DNA of 64,000 bases, from assembly GCA_025232375.1 (NCBI GenBank), contig CP060419.1:309001-373000 (forward strand). The letters run 5' to 3'. The stretch comes from Pseudoxanthomonas sp. NC8. GTDB taxonomy: Bacteria; Pseudomonadota; Gammaproteobacteria; Xanthomonadales; Xanthomonadaceae. This document shows positions 10,110 through 20,777 of this stretch, piece by piece. Every line of letters starts with the position of its first letter. Position 1 is the first letter of the stretch. The notes beneath the pieces were generated by a model that was not told the DNA's origin, made no database searches, and worked only from the letters and a program-made list of their open reading frames with translations. The position numbers and the translations under genes are program-made.

Positions 10110-10367
10110 ATGCAAGCCTACGTCTACAAGAGCCGACGCAAAGCCGACACCTTCGTGTTCTTGGCCACCCGCGACGATTTCATGCGGCTGCCCGAACCGG
10201 TGCGCGCACAGCTCGGCGAGCTGGCGTTCGTGCTGGAAGTCGCCCTGACCCCGGACCGGCGCCTGGCCCAGTCCGATCCGGACGTGGTGCGCGCCAACCT
10301 GTCGGCGAAGGGCTTCCACGTGCAGTTTCCGCCGGACACGCCGGCACCGGCGCGCGACGATGGCTGA
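10110..10367 (+). CDS. YcgL domain protein
   Basis: An intact 85-residue protein, [20 protein letters not shown] onward, matches the small YcgL (DUF709) family of gammaproteobacteria: an N-terminal YVYKS strand, an acidic helix around [14 protein letters not shown], and a C-terminal GFHVQFP strand. The molecular function is not established. Its last codons overlap the start of the ankyrin gene (ATG 10360), so the two are probably translated from one message. The ATG was chosen because the conserved family start coincides with it. Confidence 0.8.
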   Translation: MQAYVYKSRRKADTFVFLATRDDFMRLPEPVRAQLGELAFVLEVALTPDRRLAQSDPDVVRANLSAKGFHVQFPPDTPAPARDDG

Positions 10368-13300
10368 CGTGCAGTTGCGTTCGCGCCGGATCGCAGGAGG
10401 CGCCGCCGTCGCCGGCATCGTGCTGGGCCTGCTGGCGGGCATCGCCGGACCGGCGGGGCTGCTGCCGGGACTGCTGGCCCAGCTGGTGCTGGCCCTGGCG
10501 GTGTCGTGGTGGACCGGTACCCGCGCGGTGTCGCTCGATCCGCGTGCGCTGAAGCAGTCCCTGGCCGGGCTGTTGCTGGTGTGGGCCGCCGGCCTGCTGC
10601 TTTCCCTCGTGCTGCTGGCGTGGCCGCTGCAGGCCTTGCGCCGGGGCGGAGGCCTCGGATCGGCGCTGGGCGTCAGCGCGATGGGCGCGGTGGTCTTGCT
10701 CGGCCTGTGGCGGACGTGGCCGCTGTGGCAGGCGCTGGAGCGCGACAGCGTGCCGCTCGGCCTCGCCTGGCGGCGGCTGGCGCAGCAGGAAACCGGCAGC
10801 TGGTCCGGGCTGGGTGCCGCCGCTGCGGTCGCCGCGATCCCTGGGCGGCCTGCTGCTGCTCGCCTGGCCCGGCCTGGTCGATCCGCCCGTACGCTGGGTG
10901 GTCGCCGCCGCGCTGGCCGTGCTGCAGCCGGTACTGCACTTCGTCCTGCAGCGGACGCCGGCGCCGGGGGTGCAGGCGGTTCCGCTGGACTTCCTGGTCG
11001 CGTCCGCGGCACCGGCCGAGCCCTTGCCCGACGTGCTGGTGGCAGACCCGGCCCAGATGGCCGCCGAGCTTCACGCGGCCGCGCGCAGTGGCCGGGTCGA
11101 CCTGGCCCTGCAGCTGCTCGATGCCGGGGCCGACGCGCACGCCGCGCCCCCGGCCGGGGAACGCGACCAGCGCAGCCTGGCGGCGCTGGCCGCGGTGCTT
11201 CCGGACCTGCGCCTGCTGCGTGCGCTGATCGTGCGCGGGGTGGACCTCAACAGCGGCGATGCCGGCATGACCCCGTTGCTGGCCGCGACCCGCGACAGCT
11301 GGCACGGTCGTCCCGAGGCGGTGATGACCCTGCTGGCCAATGGCGCCGATCCACGCGTGGCCGACGCCGATGGCAACACGCCGCTGCACCATGCCGCGCG
11401 CAGCACCGATCCCGGCGTGGCCGCGCTGCTGCGCGATGCCGCCGCCGACATCGATGCGCTCAACGATGAAGGCTTCTCGCCACTGGGTGTCGCCTGCGCC
11501 AGCGGCAACTGGCGGCTGGCCAAGTTCCTGCTCGAACGCGGCGCGCGGCCGGAACCGGCGGGCGGGCAGCCGGCGCTGCTGGCGGCCGCGGCCAGCGAAG
11601 AGGACGACCCGGCCGGCGTGCAGCTGCTGCTGAAGTTCAAGGCGAAGGTCACCACCCCCGGCCGCGAGGCGCGCACCGCGCTGCACGAGGCCGCGCTGGC
11701 CGGCCACGCCGAAGTTGCCGCCGCGCTGCTGGCGGCCGGTGCCGAGCCGCAAACGGCGGACGCCGCCGGCCGCACCCCGTGGCTCGAGGCCGCACGCGCA
11801 CTGCGCGCCGGGGTGATCGAACAGCTGGCGACGCAGCGGATCGACATCGCCGCTACCGACGCGGAGGGACGCAACGCCCCGGTGCTGGCCGCAGGCGCGG
11901 AACAGGCGTCGCTGGCCCTGGTCCGGCGCCTGCTCGAACTGGGCGTGGACCCCGCACGGGCCGACCATGCCGGACGTCGCGCGGTCGACATCGCCGCCGA
12001 GTCCGGGCGCTGGGCGATCGTCTCCGTGCTCGATCCGGCGTATCCGCTGCCGGCGGCGGTGGCCGAAGCCGCTGCCGAGAACGTGGCCGACGAGCGGCCG
12101 CCGCTGGCATTGCTGCACGACGGCCTGCAGGGCGGCCGCCTGGAGGGCCTGTCCGCGCTGGCGCGGCTGTGCGCGCGGGCGGAACTGGGTGGGCTGCTGC
12201 ACGACCCGGCGCTGCAGCTGCGCCCGTCCGTCGTCGAGTGGCTGCTTTCGCACCAAGCCGATGCGGAAACCTGCGTGGGCGGCGAGACGGCGTTGACCGC
12301 GTTGCTTGGCCAGGGCGGCGACGGGGCCGCGACGATCGGGGTCCTGCTCGCACATGGCGCCTCGCCGGCCGGGGCCGGCGGGCTGGCGCGCTTCATGGCC
12401 GCCTGCGCGCAGCGCGACCACGTCGCCCGCAGCCACGAGCAGCTGGCGCTGGACCTGTTCCTGCAGGGCGCCGATCCGTTCGCGCCGTCGCCGGCCGGCG
12501 ACCCGGCGTTGTCGCTGGCGGTGCGGCTGGGCTGGCTGCGCCTGCTCGATGCGCTGCTCGAGGCCGGCGTCGATCGCGAGGTCCGCGACGGCCATGGCAT
12601 GACCGCGCTGCACCTGGCCGCCGCGCTGGGCCGCGAATCGGCGCTGAAGCGGCTGGTCGCACAGGGCGCATCGCCCGACGCGCGCGCCGCCGACGGGCAG
12701 ACGCCGCTCGGCGTGGGCCCTGGCCAGCGGCCGCCGCGACCTGGCCGACTGGCTGGACTGGCGGGTATGGCCGCTGCCGAAGCGTCCGCTGCGCGAGGCC
12801 GACGTGGTCGCCGCGGCGATGGCCGGCGACGCCGACGCGGTGCGGCGCCTGCTCGAACTCGGTTTCCCGGTCGACGCGGTCGACGCGCAGGGCTGCACCG
12901 GCCTGCTGCGCGCTGCCGGCGGCGGCCACGCCGCCGCGGTGGACCTGCTGCTGGCGCGCGGCGCCGATCCGCAGCATGCCGCGCACAGCGGCGCGACTCC
13001 GCTGTCGGCCGCGGTGAGCATGCGCCAGACCGCGATCGTGGCCGCGCTGCTCGATGCGGTGCCGACCTCGAACACCGCCTGCCCGGCGGCGTCACCGTGC
13101 TGATGCTGGCGTCGGCGCTGGGCCTTAGCCGACATCGCCGCGCGCCTGCTCACCGCCGGCGCCAACATCGACGCCGGCGACAGCCAGGCGCCCAGCGCCG
13201 CTCCATTGCGCCGCGCTGTACGGCTTCACCGGCCGCGACCGTACCCGCCTGCTGGCCCTGTTCGACACGCTGCTGCTGGCCGGCGCCGAAGCGGACATGC

Positions 13301-13659
13301 CGGCCGCCGGCGGGTGACGCCGCTGCTGTTGCTGCTAGGTGCGCGCGCCGAGCCGGGCGGCGCCTGCGACGAAGGCGTGGTCCTTGGCCGGACTGGAGCG
13401 GCTGCTGGACGAAGGCGTGACGCTGGAGGCGCAGGACCCGCGCGGCTTCGGCCCGCTGCACCTTACCGCGCTGCACGGCCTGCATGGCGTGGTCCAGCGC
13501 CTGCTGCGCGCCGGCGCCGACCCGGACCTGCGCGACACGCTCAACCGCACGCCCCGCGAGATCGCGGTGATGCGCGGTTTCGTCGACGTGGCCGCCGAGT
13601 TCGCGCCGGCGCAGTCCGGCGTGTCGATGGCCCGCTTCCTGCGCGAACCCCGCCGCTGA
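10360..13659 (+). CDS. Large ankyrin-repeat membrane protein
   Basis: About 1,100 residues. Residues 1-200 contain four or five hydrophobic helices; the rest is a solenoid of roughly 20 ankyrin repeats with the canonical G-x-TPLHxAA pattern ([43 protein letters not shown]). Ankyrin repeats bind proteins, so this looks like a membrane-tethered scaffold facing the cytoplasm; the partner is unknown. Frame breaks: 10847 (ATCCCTGGGC), 12720 (GTGGGCCCTGG), 13065, 13123 (CCTTAGCC for CCTGGCC), 13195 and 13382 (CCTTGG for CCTGG). Except near 13065 and 13195, these restore the repeat register when read as CCTGG. The stop is followed at once by a hairpin shared with the convergent antiporter gene. Confidence 0.82.
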
Positions 13660-13663
13660 GGCC

Positions 13664-13686
13664 CCTTCCGGCGTTCAGCCGGAAGG
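13664..13686. terminator. Convergent-gene hairpin
   Basis: Nine-base perfect arms CCTTCCGGC (13664-13672) and GCCGGAAGG (13678-13686) with a 5-base loop. It lies immediately after the ankyrin stop and contains the antiporter stop codon in its loop. There is no T-tract, so it may act as a weak bidirectional terminator or as an RNA end-protecting structure. Confidence 0.5.
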
Positions 13687-15528
13687 CGGGCGGGCCGGGT
13701 CGCTGCCGGCCCCGGCGTCATCGGCGGCGCCGGTCGACGGTCCCGAATCGGCTTCGAACAGGCGCTGCAGGTCGGCGCGTGCCTCGCGCGCGCTCTGCAC
13801 CACCGCCGCGTCGTCGTCGTAGACCAGGTATTGCTCGCGCAGCAGCGCTTCGTCGTGCTCGCGGAAGCGCCGCACGTGGTCGGCGGCGACCGCCGGCGGT
13901 ACGCCCAGTTCCAGCAGCAGCCGTTCGCCCACCTCCAGGCTGGTGCCGAGCAGTTCGCGGAACGGTTCGGCGCCCAGGTCCATCAGCCGCCACGCATGCT
14001 GGCGGTTGCGCGCGCGCGCCATGATCTTCGCCTGCGGATACAGCCGCCGGATCAGCCGCACCGCGCGCAGGTTGCTGTCCGGGTCGTCGGTGCAGACCAC
14101 GAACAGGCGCGCATGCTGGGCGCCAGCCGCGCGCAGCAGGTCCGGCCGGGTCGGGTCGCCGTAGAAGATGCGCCCGCCGCTGCGACGCACGTCTTCCACC
14201 TGTTCGACGCTGCTCTCCAGCGCCACGTAGGGAATGCGCTGGGCCGCCAGCAGGCGGACCACGATCTGGCCGAAGCGGCCGACCCCGGCGATCACCACCT
14301 GCGGCGGCTGCGAGGCGGCATCGGGCACGTCGTAGCGGGCCGGTTCGGCGGGCGGATGGCGCGCGTCGTGGCGGCGCAGGCGCCCATCCAGCGCCAGCAG
14401 CAGCAGCGGCATCAGCGCCATCGACACGCCGACGATCGCCACCAGCCGGTCGTGGTTCTCGGCCGAGACCAGGCGCACGCGCAGCGCTTCTGGAACACCA
14501 CGAAGGCGAACTCGCCGCCCAGCCACAGGGTTCCACCCAGCATCAGCGCATGGCTGCCGGCCAGCCCGGCGGCGCGGCCGATGCCGAACAGCACCGCGAA
14601 CTTCACCAGCAGCAGCACCGCCACGCCGCCGGCGACCAGCGCCGGTTCGGCGGCGATGCGGTCCAGGTCGATGCCCATGCCCACGGCGATGAAGAACAGG
14701 CCCAGCAGCAGGCCCTTGAACGGCTCGATCTGCGATTCCAGCTCGTGCCGGTACTCCGAGTCGGCCAGCAGCACGCCGGCGATGAACGCGCCCAGGCCCG
14801 GGCTCAGGCCGGCCTGCTGCATGATCCAGGCGCTGCCGAGCACGGCCAGCAGCGCGGTCGCGGTAAACACCTCCGGCGCCTGGATCCCGGCGACCACGCG
14901 CAGGGCGCGGTGCATCAGCAGCCGCCCGCCGAACCAGACACCAGGGCCAGTGCGCCGAACGCATGGCCGACCATCGTCCAGGTCAGGGTCTCGTCCTTGA
15001 CCCCGCCCAGCAGCGGGATGACCGCCAGCAGCGGGATCGCGATCAGGTCCTGGAACAGCAGGATCGCGAACGCCAGCCGCCCGAAGTCGCTGTTGAGCTG
15101 CTGGCGCTCGGCCAGCAGCTGCAGACCCACCGCCGTCGACGACAGGGTAAGGCCGAGTCCGGCGACCAGCGCCCCTTCCATTGCACCTGGTAGGCCAGCA
15201 GGGCCCCGGCCAGCAGCAGGGCCGAGACCAGGACCTGGGTGCCGCCGGCGCCGAGCACGGTCCGGCGCATCAGCGCCAACCGCTTCGGCGACAGCTCCAT
15301 ACCGATCACGAACAGCAGCATGACCACGCCGATTTCGGACGCGCCGAGGATGCGGTCGGGGTCGCTCACCACGCCGATGCCGTCGGGACCCAGCAGCACG
15401 CCGGTGGTGGCAGAGGCCAGCACCGCCATAAGGCCGAGCTTGCGGAACAGCGGCACGGCGATGATCGCCGCGACCAGCAGGACTGGGGCCAGTTCCAGAC
15501 TCAGGCTGGAGGAGAAGGTCGCATCCAT
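13675..15528 (-). CDS. KefB/KefC-type monovalent cation:proton antiporter with TrkA-N domain
   Basis: About 617 residues: an N-terminal CPA2 membrane domain of twelve or so helices (GVLLGPDGIG, then STAVGLQLLAERQQ), followed by a TrkA-N/RCK nucleotide-binding domain starting VVIAGVGRFGQIVVRLLAAQ (GxGxxG). This layout matches KefB/KefC, which exchange K+ for H+ under control of glutathione adducts. Breaks: 15187, 14937 (TCTGG for TCCTGG) and 14490 (CCAGAAG for CCAGGAAG). All three sit at CCWGG positions and restore the family sequence when corrected. It is convergent with the ankyrin gene. Regulation by glutathione is known for the family and not visible here. Confidence 0.85.
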
Positions 15529-16048
15529 CGCCGGAAATTATGCGGCGGCAGGGGTGGAGAAAGGGCGACCGCAACCGGGAGCGGGATCGCCGGCGCCTGC
15601 CTGCAGCCGCGAGCGATGGCTGCCGCATCGCCGCGGGCAGGTCTGCAGCGGGATCCCGGGCGGGACCACCCTGCCACGGAATGCCTTAGCCAGTGCCCGG
15701 GGCGGTCCCGCCCTGGCGCACCCGGAACGGCGCACGTCATCGCCATCCGGTGCGGTTTGGGGGTGTCCAGCCAGGCTGACGAACGGGCGGCGGAAGGCGG
15801 CTTCGGGAGCAATTACCCCCTCACCTCTAATTCCAAAATGGCATGAGCAGGTGCGGGCCATTCGCCCCCATGCCTGACCGTATGTTTGGGCATTTATTAG
15901 AAATTCGCCCGTCAACCCCTATAAATGTGAACTGGTTCACATTTTTAACGCAAAAGAAATATAAATCGGAGCTGACTATTGACGGTTTCATCTGCCATAA
16001 GTCACGTTTGTAACCGCTCGTAAGGGCCATTTCTTATATGGGGAAAAC
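15529..16048. promoter_or_regulatory. 520-base intergenic region upstream of the TonB-dependent receptor
   Basis: The first 270 bases are GC-rich with no convincing gene on either strand. From about 15815 the composition turns markedly AT-rich up to the receptor start, in contrast to the surrounding DNA. This part carries the CRP-like palindrome described separately, plus candidate promoter elements (TTGACG at 15979-15984; no convincing -10 partner at standard spacing). The region also separates the divergently transcribed antiporter, so it may serve both directions. Confidence 0.6.
15923..15944. promoter_or_regulatory. CRP/Clp-type operator
   Basis: A perfect inverted repeat with 10-base arms and a 2-base centre. 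Its core TGTGAACTGGTTCACA fits TGTGA-N6-TCACA, the binding consensus of CRP and of its xanthomonad homologue Clp, and is flanked by AAA and TTT as in the ideal CRP site. Its centre is about 115 bases upstream of the receptor ATG at 16049. By position it could activate the receptor promoter; the sign of regulation is inferred. Confidence 0.75.
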
Positions 16049-19000
16049 ATGAATCGCTCATCTCTGAACCGCAAATTGCGGCGCAGTGCCTTGACCGTGG
16101 CTCTGGGCCTCTGCATTACCTCGGGGGTCCATGCCCAGCAGGCCGTTGGCGCGCTGTTCGGTCAGGCGACGTCTGGGGAGACTGTCGTCGTCGAGAATCC
16201 GGCCACCGGCTACCACCGCGAGATCGTGGTCGGCGCCGATGGTGGCTACCGCGTACCTGCGCTCCAGCCTTGGCAGCTACCGGGTCACCCTCAAGCGTGC
16301 CGACGGCACCACCGCCGTCCGCGACGTGCTGGTCAACGTGGGCACCGGCACGCCGGTCAGCTTCGTCGCCGCCGCCGGCACCACCGAAATGGGCACCGTG
16401 AACGTGGTCGGCGCCCGCGCGGTCAATCCGATCGACGTCTCCTCGGTGGCTTCGACCAGCATCCTCACCGCCGAGCAGATCGCCAAGATCCCGGTGCCGC
16501 GCGATGCCACCTCGGTGGCGCTGCTGGCGCCGGGCACCGTCCGCGGCGACACCGCGTTCGGCAACCTCGCTTCGCTTCGTTCGGCGGCTCTTCGGTCGCC
16601 GAGAACCAGTACTACCTCAACGGCTTCAACATCACCAACTCGTTCCGCAGCCTGAATTTCGCCCAGGTGCCGTACGAGTCGATCGCCGAGCAGCAGACCA
16701 TGACCGGCGGCTACGGCGCCGAGTTCGGCCGTTCGCTGGGCGGCGTGGTCAACATGGTGTCCAAGCGCGGCACCAACGAGTTCCAGCTGGCGCCAACGTG
16801 TTCTGGTCGCCGGATTCGCTGCGCTCGGAGCCGGAGAGCACCTACTACTCCAACCCGCTGGTCCCGGGCGACCTGGGCAAGCTGCGCAGGGCAACTCCGA
16901 GGACACGCTGGGCAACATGGCCGCCTCGGTCTGGGCCGGCGGCGCCATCGTCAAGGACAAGCTGTTCGCCTACGGCGCGTTGACCTACAGCAAGACCGAC
17001 CAGGACTACTGGGGCACGGTGCTTTCCCGGACCAACAGCAACGAGTCGGAGAAGGGCGACCCGATCTGGCTGGTGAAGCTGGACTGGGCGATCAACGACG
17101 ACCACCACCTCGAATTCACCGGGATGTCGGACAAGCGCACCACCACGATCAAGACCTATACCAACACGATTGGTGAACTGGATCGCGGCAACCTTGGTCG
17201 GCACCTCCTACGCCGAATCCGGTGGCGAGAACTACATCTTCCGCTACAACGGCTACCTGACCGACACCTTCTCCGTGTCGGCGCTGTGGGGCACCAGCGA
17301 GTACTCGCGCTCGCGGCGCCTGGTCACGGCGGACGGGCAGCGGGTCGAGTACGGCGGCGACATCACCCAGCCGGCCTCGGGTTGCCCGGTCATCACCGAT
17401 GCGCGCCCGGGCTACCGCCAGGCGATCACCGGCGGCTATGCCAGCGCGTGCAACATCACCGGCGGCTCGATCGACCGCTCCGACTCGAAGGACAACCGCG
17501 ACCAGTTCCGCCTGGACTTCGACTGGGAAATCGGCGACCACCGCATCGGCTTCGGCTACGACACCGACGACTTCGAATCGATCGCCGGCCAGTCGATCGA
17601 GGGCGGCCGCCTCTGGCGCTACTCGACCAACAACGGCCCGGACGGGCAGGCCAACACCGGCGACGAATTCGACATCGTCCGCGAGCAGATCGTCACGCAG
17701 GGTTCCACGGTCCGGGTCGAACAGAAGGCCTACTACATCGAGGACAACTGGGCGGTCACCGACAACTTCCTGGCCTATATCGGCGCGCGCTGGGATACGT
17801 TCGAGAACTTCAACGGCGAAGGCCAGGCCTACGTCAAGATCGAGAACCAGTTCGCCCCGCGCCTGGGCTTCTCCTGGGACGTCAGCGGCGATTCCACGTT
17901 CAAGGTCTACGGTACCGCCGGCCGCTACGCGCTGCCGCTGACCTCCAGCGTGGCCGTGCGCGGCGCCAGCATCTCGCTGTTCACCCGCCAGAACTACAAC
18001 TTCACCGGCGTCGATCCGGTCACCGGCGCACCGACCGGGCTGACCCCGCGCGGCGCGCTGACCTACGTCAACGGTGAATTCGGCGAACCGAAGAACCCGG
18101 CCACCATCGCCTCGAAGAACCTCGACCCGATGTACCAGGACGAGCTGATCCTGGGCACGCAGTACGCGCTGACCGACCACCAGAACATCGGCGTCAAGGG
18201 CATCTACCGCAAGCTGAAGGCGGCGATCGACGACAACTGCGACTACACGCCGATCTACGACATGGCCGTGGCCGACGGGCTGGATCCGGTCCTGCCCAGC
18301 AGCGGCTTTCCCTACTGCCGCATGTTCAACCCCGGCGCGGATTCGGTGTTCGTCACCGACATCGAGGACAACGGCACGCTCACCGAGTACACCGTGCCGG
18401 GCGAGCTGCTGTCGCCGGCGGCCAAGCGCAGCTACAAGGCGCTGGAGTTCTCCTGGGACGGCGCCTGGGACAAGTGGTTCGCCAGCGCCTCGTACACCTG
18501 GCGTGGAGCAAGGGCAACACCGAAGGCGGCGTGAAGTCGGACATCCAGCAGGCCGACACCAGCGTCACCCAGGACTTCGACTACAAGGAACTGGCGGTCG
18601 ACTCGTACGGCTACCTGCCCAACGACCGCCGCCACAGCCTGAAGCTGTTCGGCAACTACCAGTTCAACGACGAGTGGTCGGCCGGCGGCAACCTGCTGGT
18701 GCAGTCGGGGCGCCCGATCAACTGCTTATGGGCGTGCTCTACCCGTACCACGGCGGGGTGCACGGATACGGCTCGTCGTTCTTCCGTTGCGGTACCACCG
18801 AGGCCGGTGGCGTCAACGGTCCCGCCGAGCCGATGCCGCGCGGCACCGCCGGTCGCCTGCCTGGACCAATACCGTCGACGTCAATGTCGCCTACATGCCC
18901 AAGTGGGCGAGCGGCCTGATGTTCAAGATCGACGTGTTCAACCTGTTCGACAGCCAGAAGGTGACCTCGGTGACCGAAGTGGCTGAGGACGCGATCACCG

Positions 19001-19083
19001 GCGTGCCCTTGAACACCTACCTGGTGCCGCGTGGTTTCCAGACCCCGCGCAGCGTCCGCTTCATGGTGCAGTACGACTTCTGA
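16049..19083 (+). CDS. Oar-like TonB-dependent outer-membrane receptor
   Basis: About 1,010 residues: a signal peptide (ALTVALGLCITSGVHAQ); a carboxypeptidase-regulatory-like beta domain (about 30-110); a plug with QYYLNGFNITNSFRS, GGYGAEFGRSLGG and NMVSKRGTNEF; and a long barrel ending SVRFMVQYDF with the C-terminal Phe of outer-membrane proteins. Such receptors import, or in Oar's case help export, large substrates using TonB energy. Breaks: about 16255, 16570 (5-base duplication), 16793, 16890, 17192 (CCTTGG), 18505 (CCTGGCG), 18727 (CTTATGGG) and 18846 (CCTGG for CCCTGG). A CRP/Clp site lies upstream and two TPR-sulfotransferases downstream, which may be functionally linked. Confidence 0.85.
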
Positions 19084-19118
19084 CCAGGGCGTCTTCCTTA
19101 GCGGTACTTTCTCTCCAG

Positions 19119-19143
19119 GCCGCCGCAAGGCGGGCTTTTTTTT
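19119..19143 (+). terminator. Intrinsic terminator after the receptor gene
   Basis: A short stem CCGCC/GGCGG with a GCAA loop is followed directly by eight T residues (19136-19143). It lies 35 bases after the receptor stop. The stem is only 5 base pairs, so termination may be partial, and the sulfotransferase genes 80 bases on could receive read-through. Confidence 0.65.
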
Positions 19144-19219
19144 GCGGCATCGCGACGGACCGTGCGATGCGCGCGCGGGGCGACGATATGCTTGGGTCTT
19201 CCAGGCGCGGACGGGTGCG

Positions 19220-20777
19220 ATGCAGGCGGTCATAGAAGCGTGGCGACAGGCACAGCAGCACGAGGCCGCCGGCGCTTGGATGCAGGCACGCCCGCTCTAC
19301 GAGGCGATCCTGGACGCGGAACCCGACCACGTCCCGGCGCGGTTGCGCATGTCGCGCCTGGAGCAGGCGGCCGGGCGCTACCGGCCATCGCGCGCGCATG
19401 CGTTGCACGCCGCCGCCGCGATGCGCCGCGGGGTGGGCCTGCGCCACGTCGGCCACGTCACGGTAAGGCTGCTGGAATTCGCCGAGGAGAACGAGGCGGT
19501 GGCGGTGATCCTGGCCGCCGACTGGCGCGAGCCGGACGTGGTCCGCCACTCGCCCGCGCTCGCCCAGCACCTGTGGCTGGCGGGTCGCTACGAGGACGCG
19601 TTGCGCCTGCTCGACGCCATGGAATCGCGCGCGCCGGGCCATCCGCTGCTGCGCCTCACCCGGGCCAACGTGATGCGTTACCTCGGCGACGCGACAGCGG
19701 CCGAGCGCGATTATGAGACGTCTTACCGCCGCTGCGCCGGACCTGGTCGACGCGCACTGGGCGCTGGCGACCCACTCGCGCGCGCAGCCGCCGTTGGCGC
19801 GGGTGCCGCGCCTGCAGCGCGCACTGCAAGCCGCGGGTGACGACGCCTCGCGCGCCCATCTGCACTACGCGCTGTTCCGCGAGTACGACGCGGCCGACGA
19901 CACTGAATCCGCCTTGGCAGGCGCTGTCGGCCGGGGCCGCCCTGATGCGACGCCGGCATGCCTATGACGCCGCGCGCGAGGCCGCGTGGCTGGACGCGAT
20001 CATGCGCACCCCGCTGCCGAGGCCGACGCCCGGGGGCGGGGACGGCCCGCGACCGGTCTTCATCGTCGGCATGCCGCGCACCGGCACGACGCTGCTCGAT
20101 CGCATCCTCGGCAACCATCCGGCCGTGCATTCGCTGGGGAGCGCAACGACCTTGGCCGCCTCGGTCAGTGAGGCGACGGGGCGCTTCTTCCATCCGGCCG
20201 CCGATGACGGCATGGCCGGCTCGTTCGATGGCGCCGAGGTCGAGGCGACCGGGCGCCTCTACCTTCAGCGCACGCGTACCGGTGTGCCCACCGCCACCCA
20301 CCTGGTCGACAAGAATCCGCTCAACCTGTACTGCATCCCGCTGATCCTGCGCGCGCTGCCGCACGCGCGCGTTGTGGTCATGCGTCGCGAACCGATGGAT
20401 GCGTGCTTTTCCAACCTCAAGGAGCTGTTGGGGTGGCGCGTATCCCTACAGCTACGCGCTGGAGGACCTGGCGGGCCACTGCCGCAACGTGCGCCGCTGG
20501 AGCGCGCACTGGGCCGCCGCCGCGCCCGACGCGGTCCGCGTGGTCGACTACGAGGTCCTTGGCACGGGAACCGCAAGGGGTGGCCGCGTCGCTGCTGGAA
20601 TTCCTCGGATTGCCCGCCCATGCCGGCCTGCACGACATCGCGGCCAACACCTCGCCGGTGTCCACGGCCAGCAGCAGCCAGGTACGCGAGGCGGTGCATG
20701 GCCGCGCGATCGGCGCGTGGCGCCGCTACGCCGGGCAGCTGCAGCCGTTGCGCGGGCTGCTGGAGGTCCAGCCATGA
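19220..20777 (+). CDS. TPR-containing sulfotransferase family protein (first of pair)
   Basis: About 520 residues: an N-terminal half of TPR-like helical repeats (EAWRQAQQHEAAGAWMQARP, then YEDALRLLDAMESRAPG) and a C-terminal sulfotransferase domain. The PAPS 5'-phosphosulfate loop is FIVGMPRTGTTLLDRI and the 3'-phosphate motif region is VVMRREPMDACFSNL, as in the tyrosylprotein-sulfotransferase-like Sulfotransfer_3 family. Breaks near 19725, 19912 (CCTTGG), 20123, 20430 and 20557 (CCTTGG). The stop overlaps the ATG of the second sulfotransferase (ATGA). The acceptor is unknown; no signal peptide is seen, so sulfation would be cytoplasmic. Confidence 0.82.

Noticed and set aside
16560-16580. 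Repeat-mediated phase variation in the TonB receptor (GCTTC duplicated)
   Set aside because: Only two copies are present and seven other breaks occur in the same gene, so a sequencing artefact is more likely.
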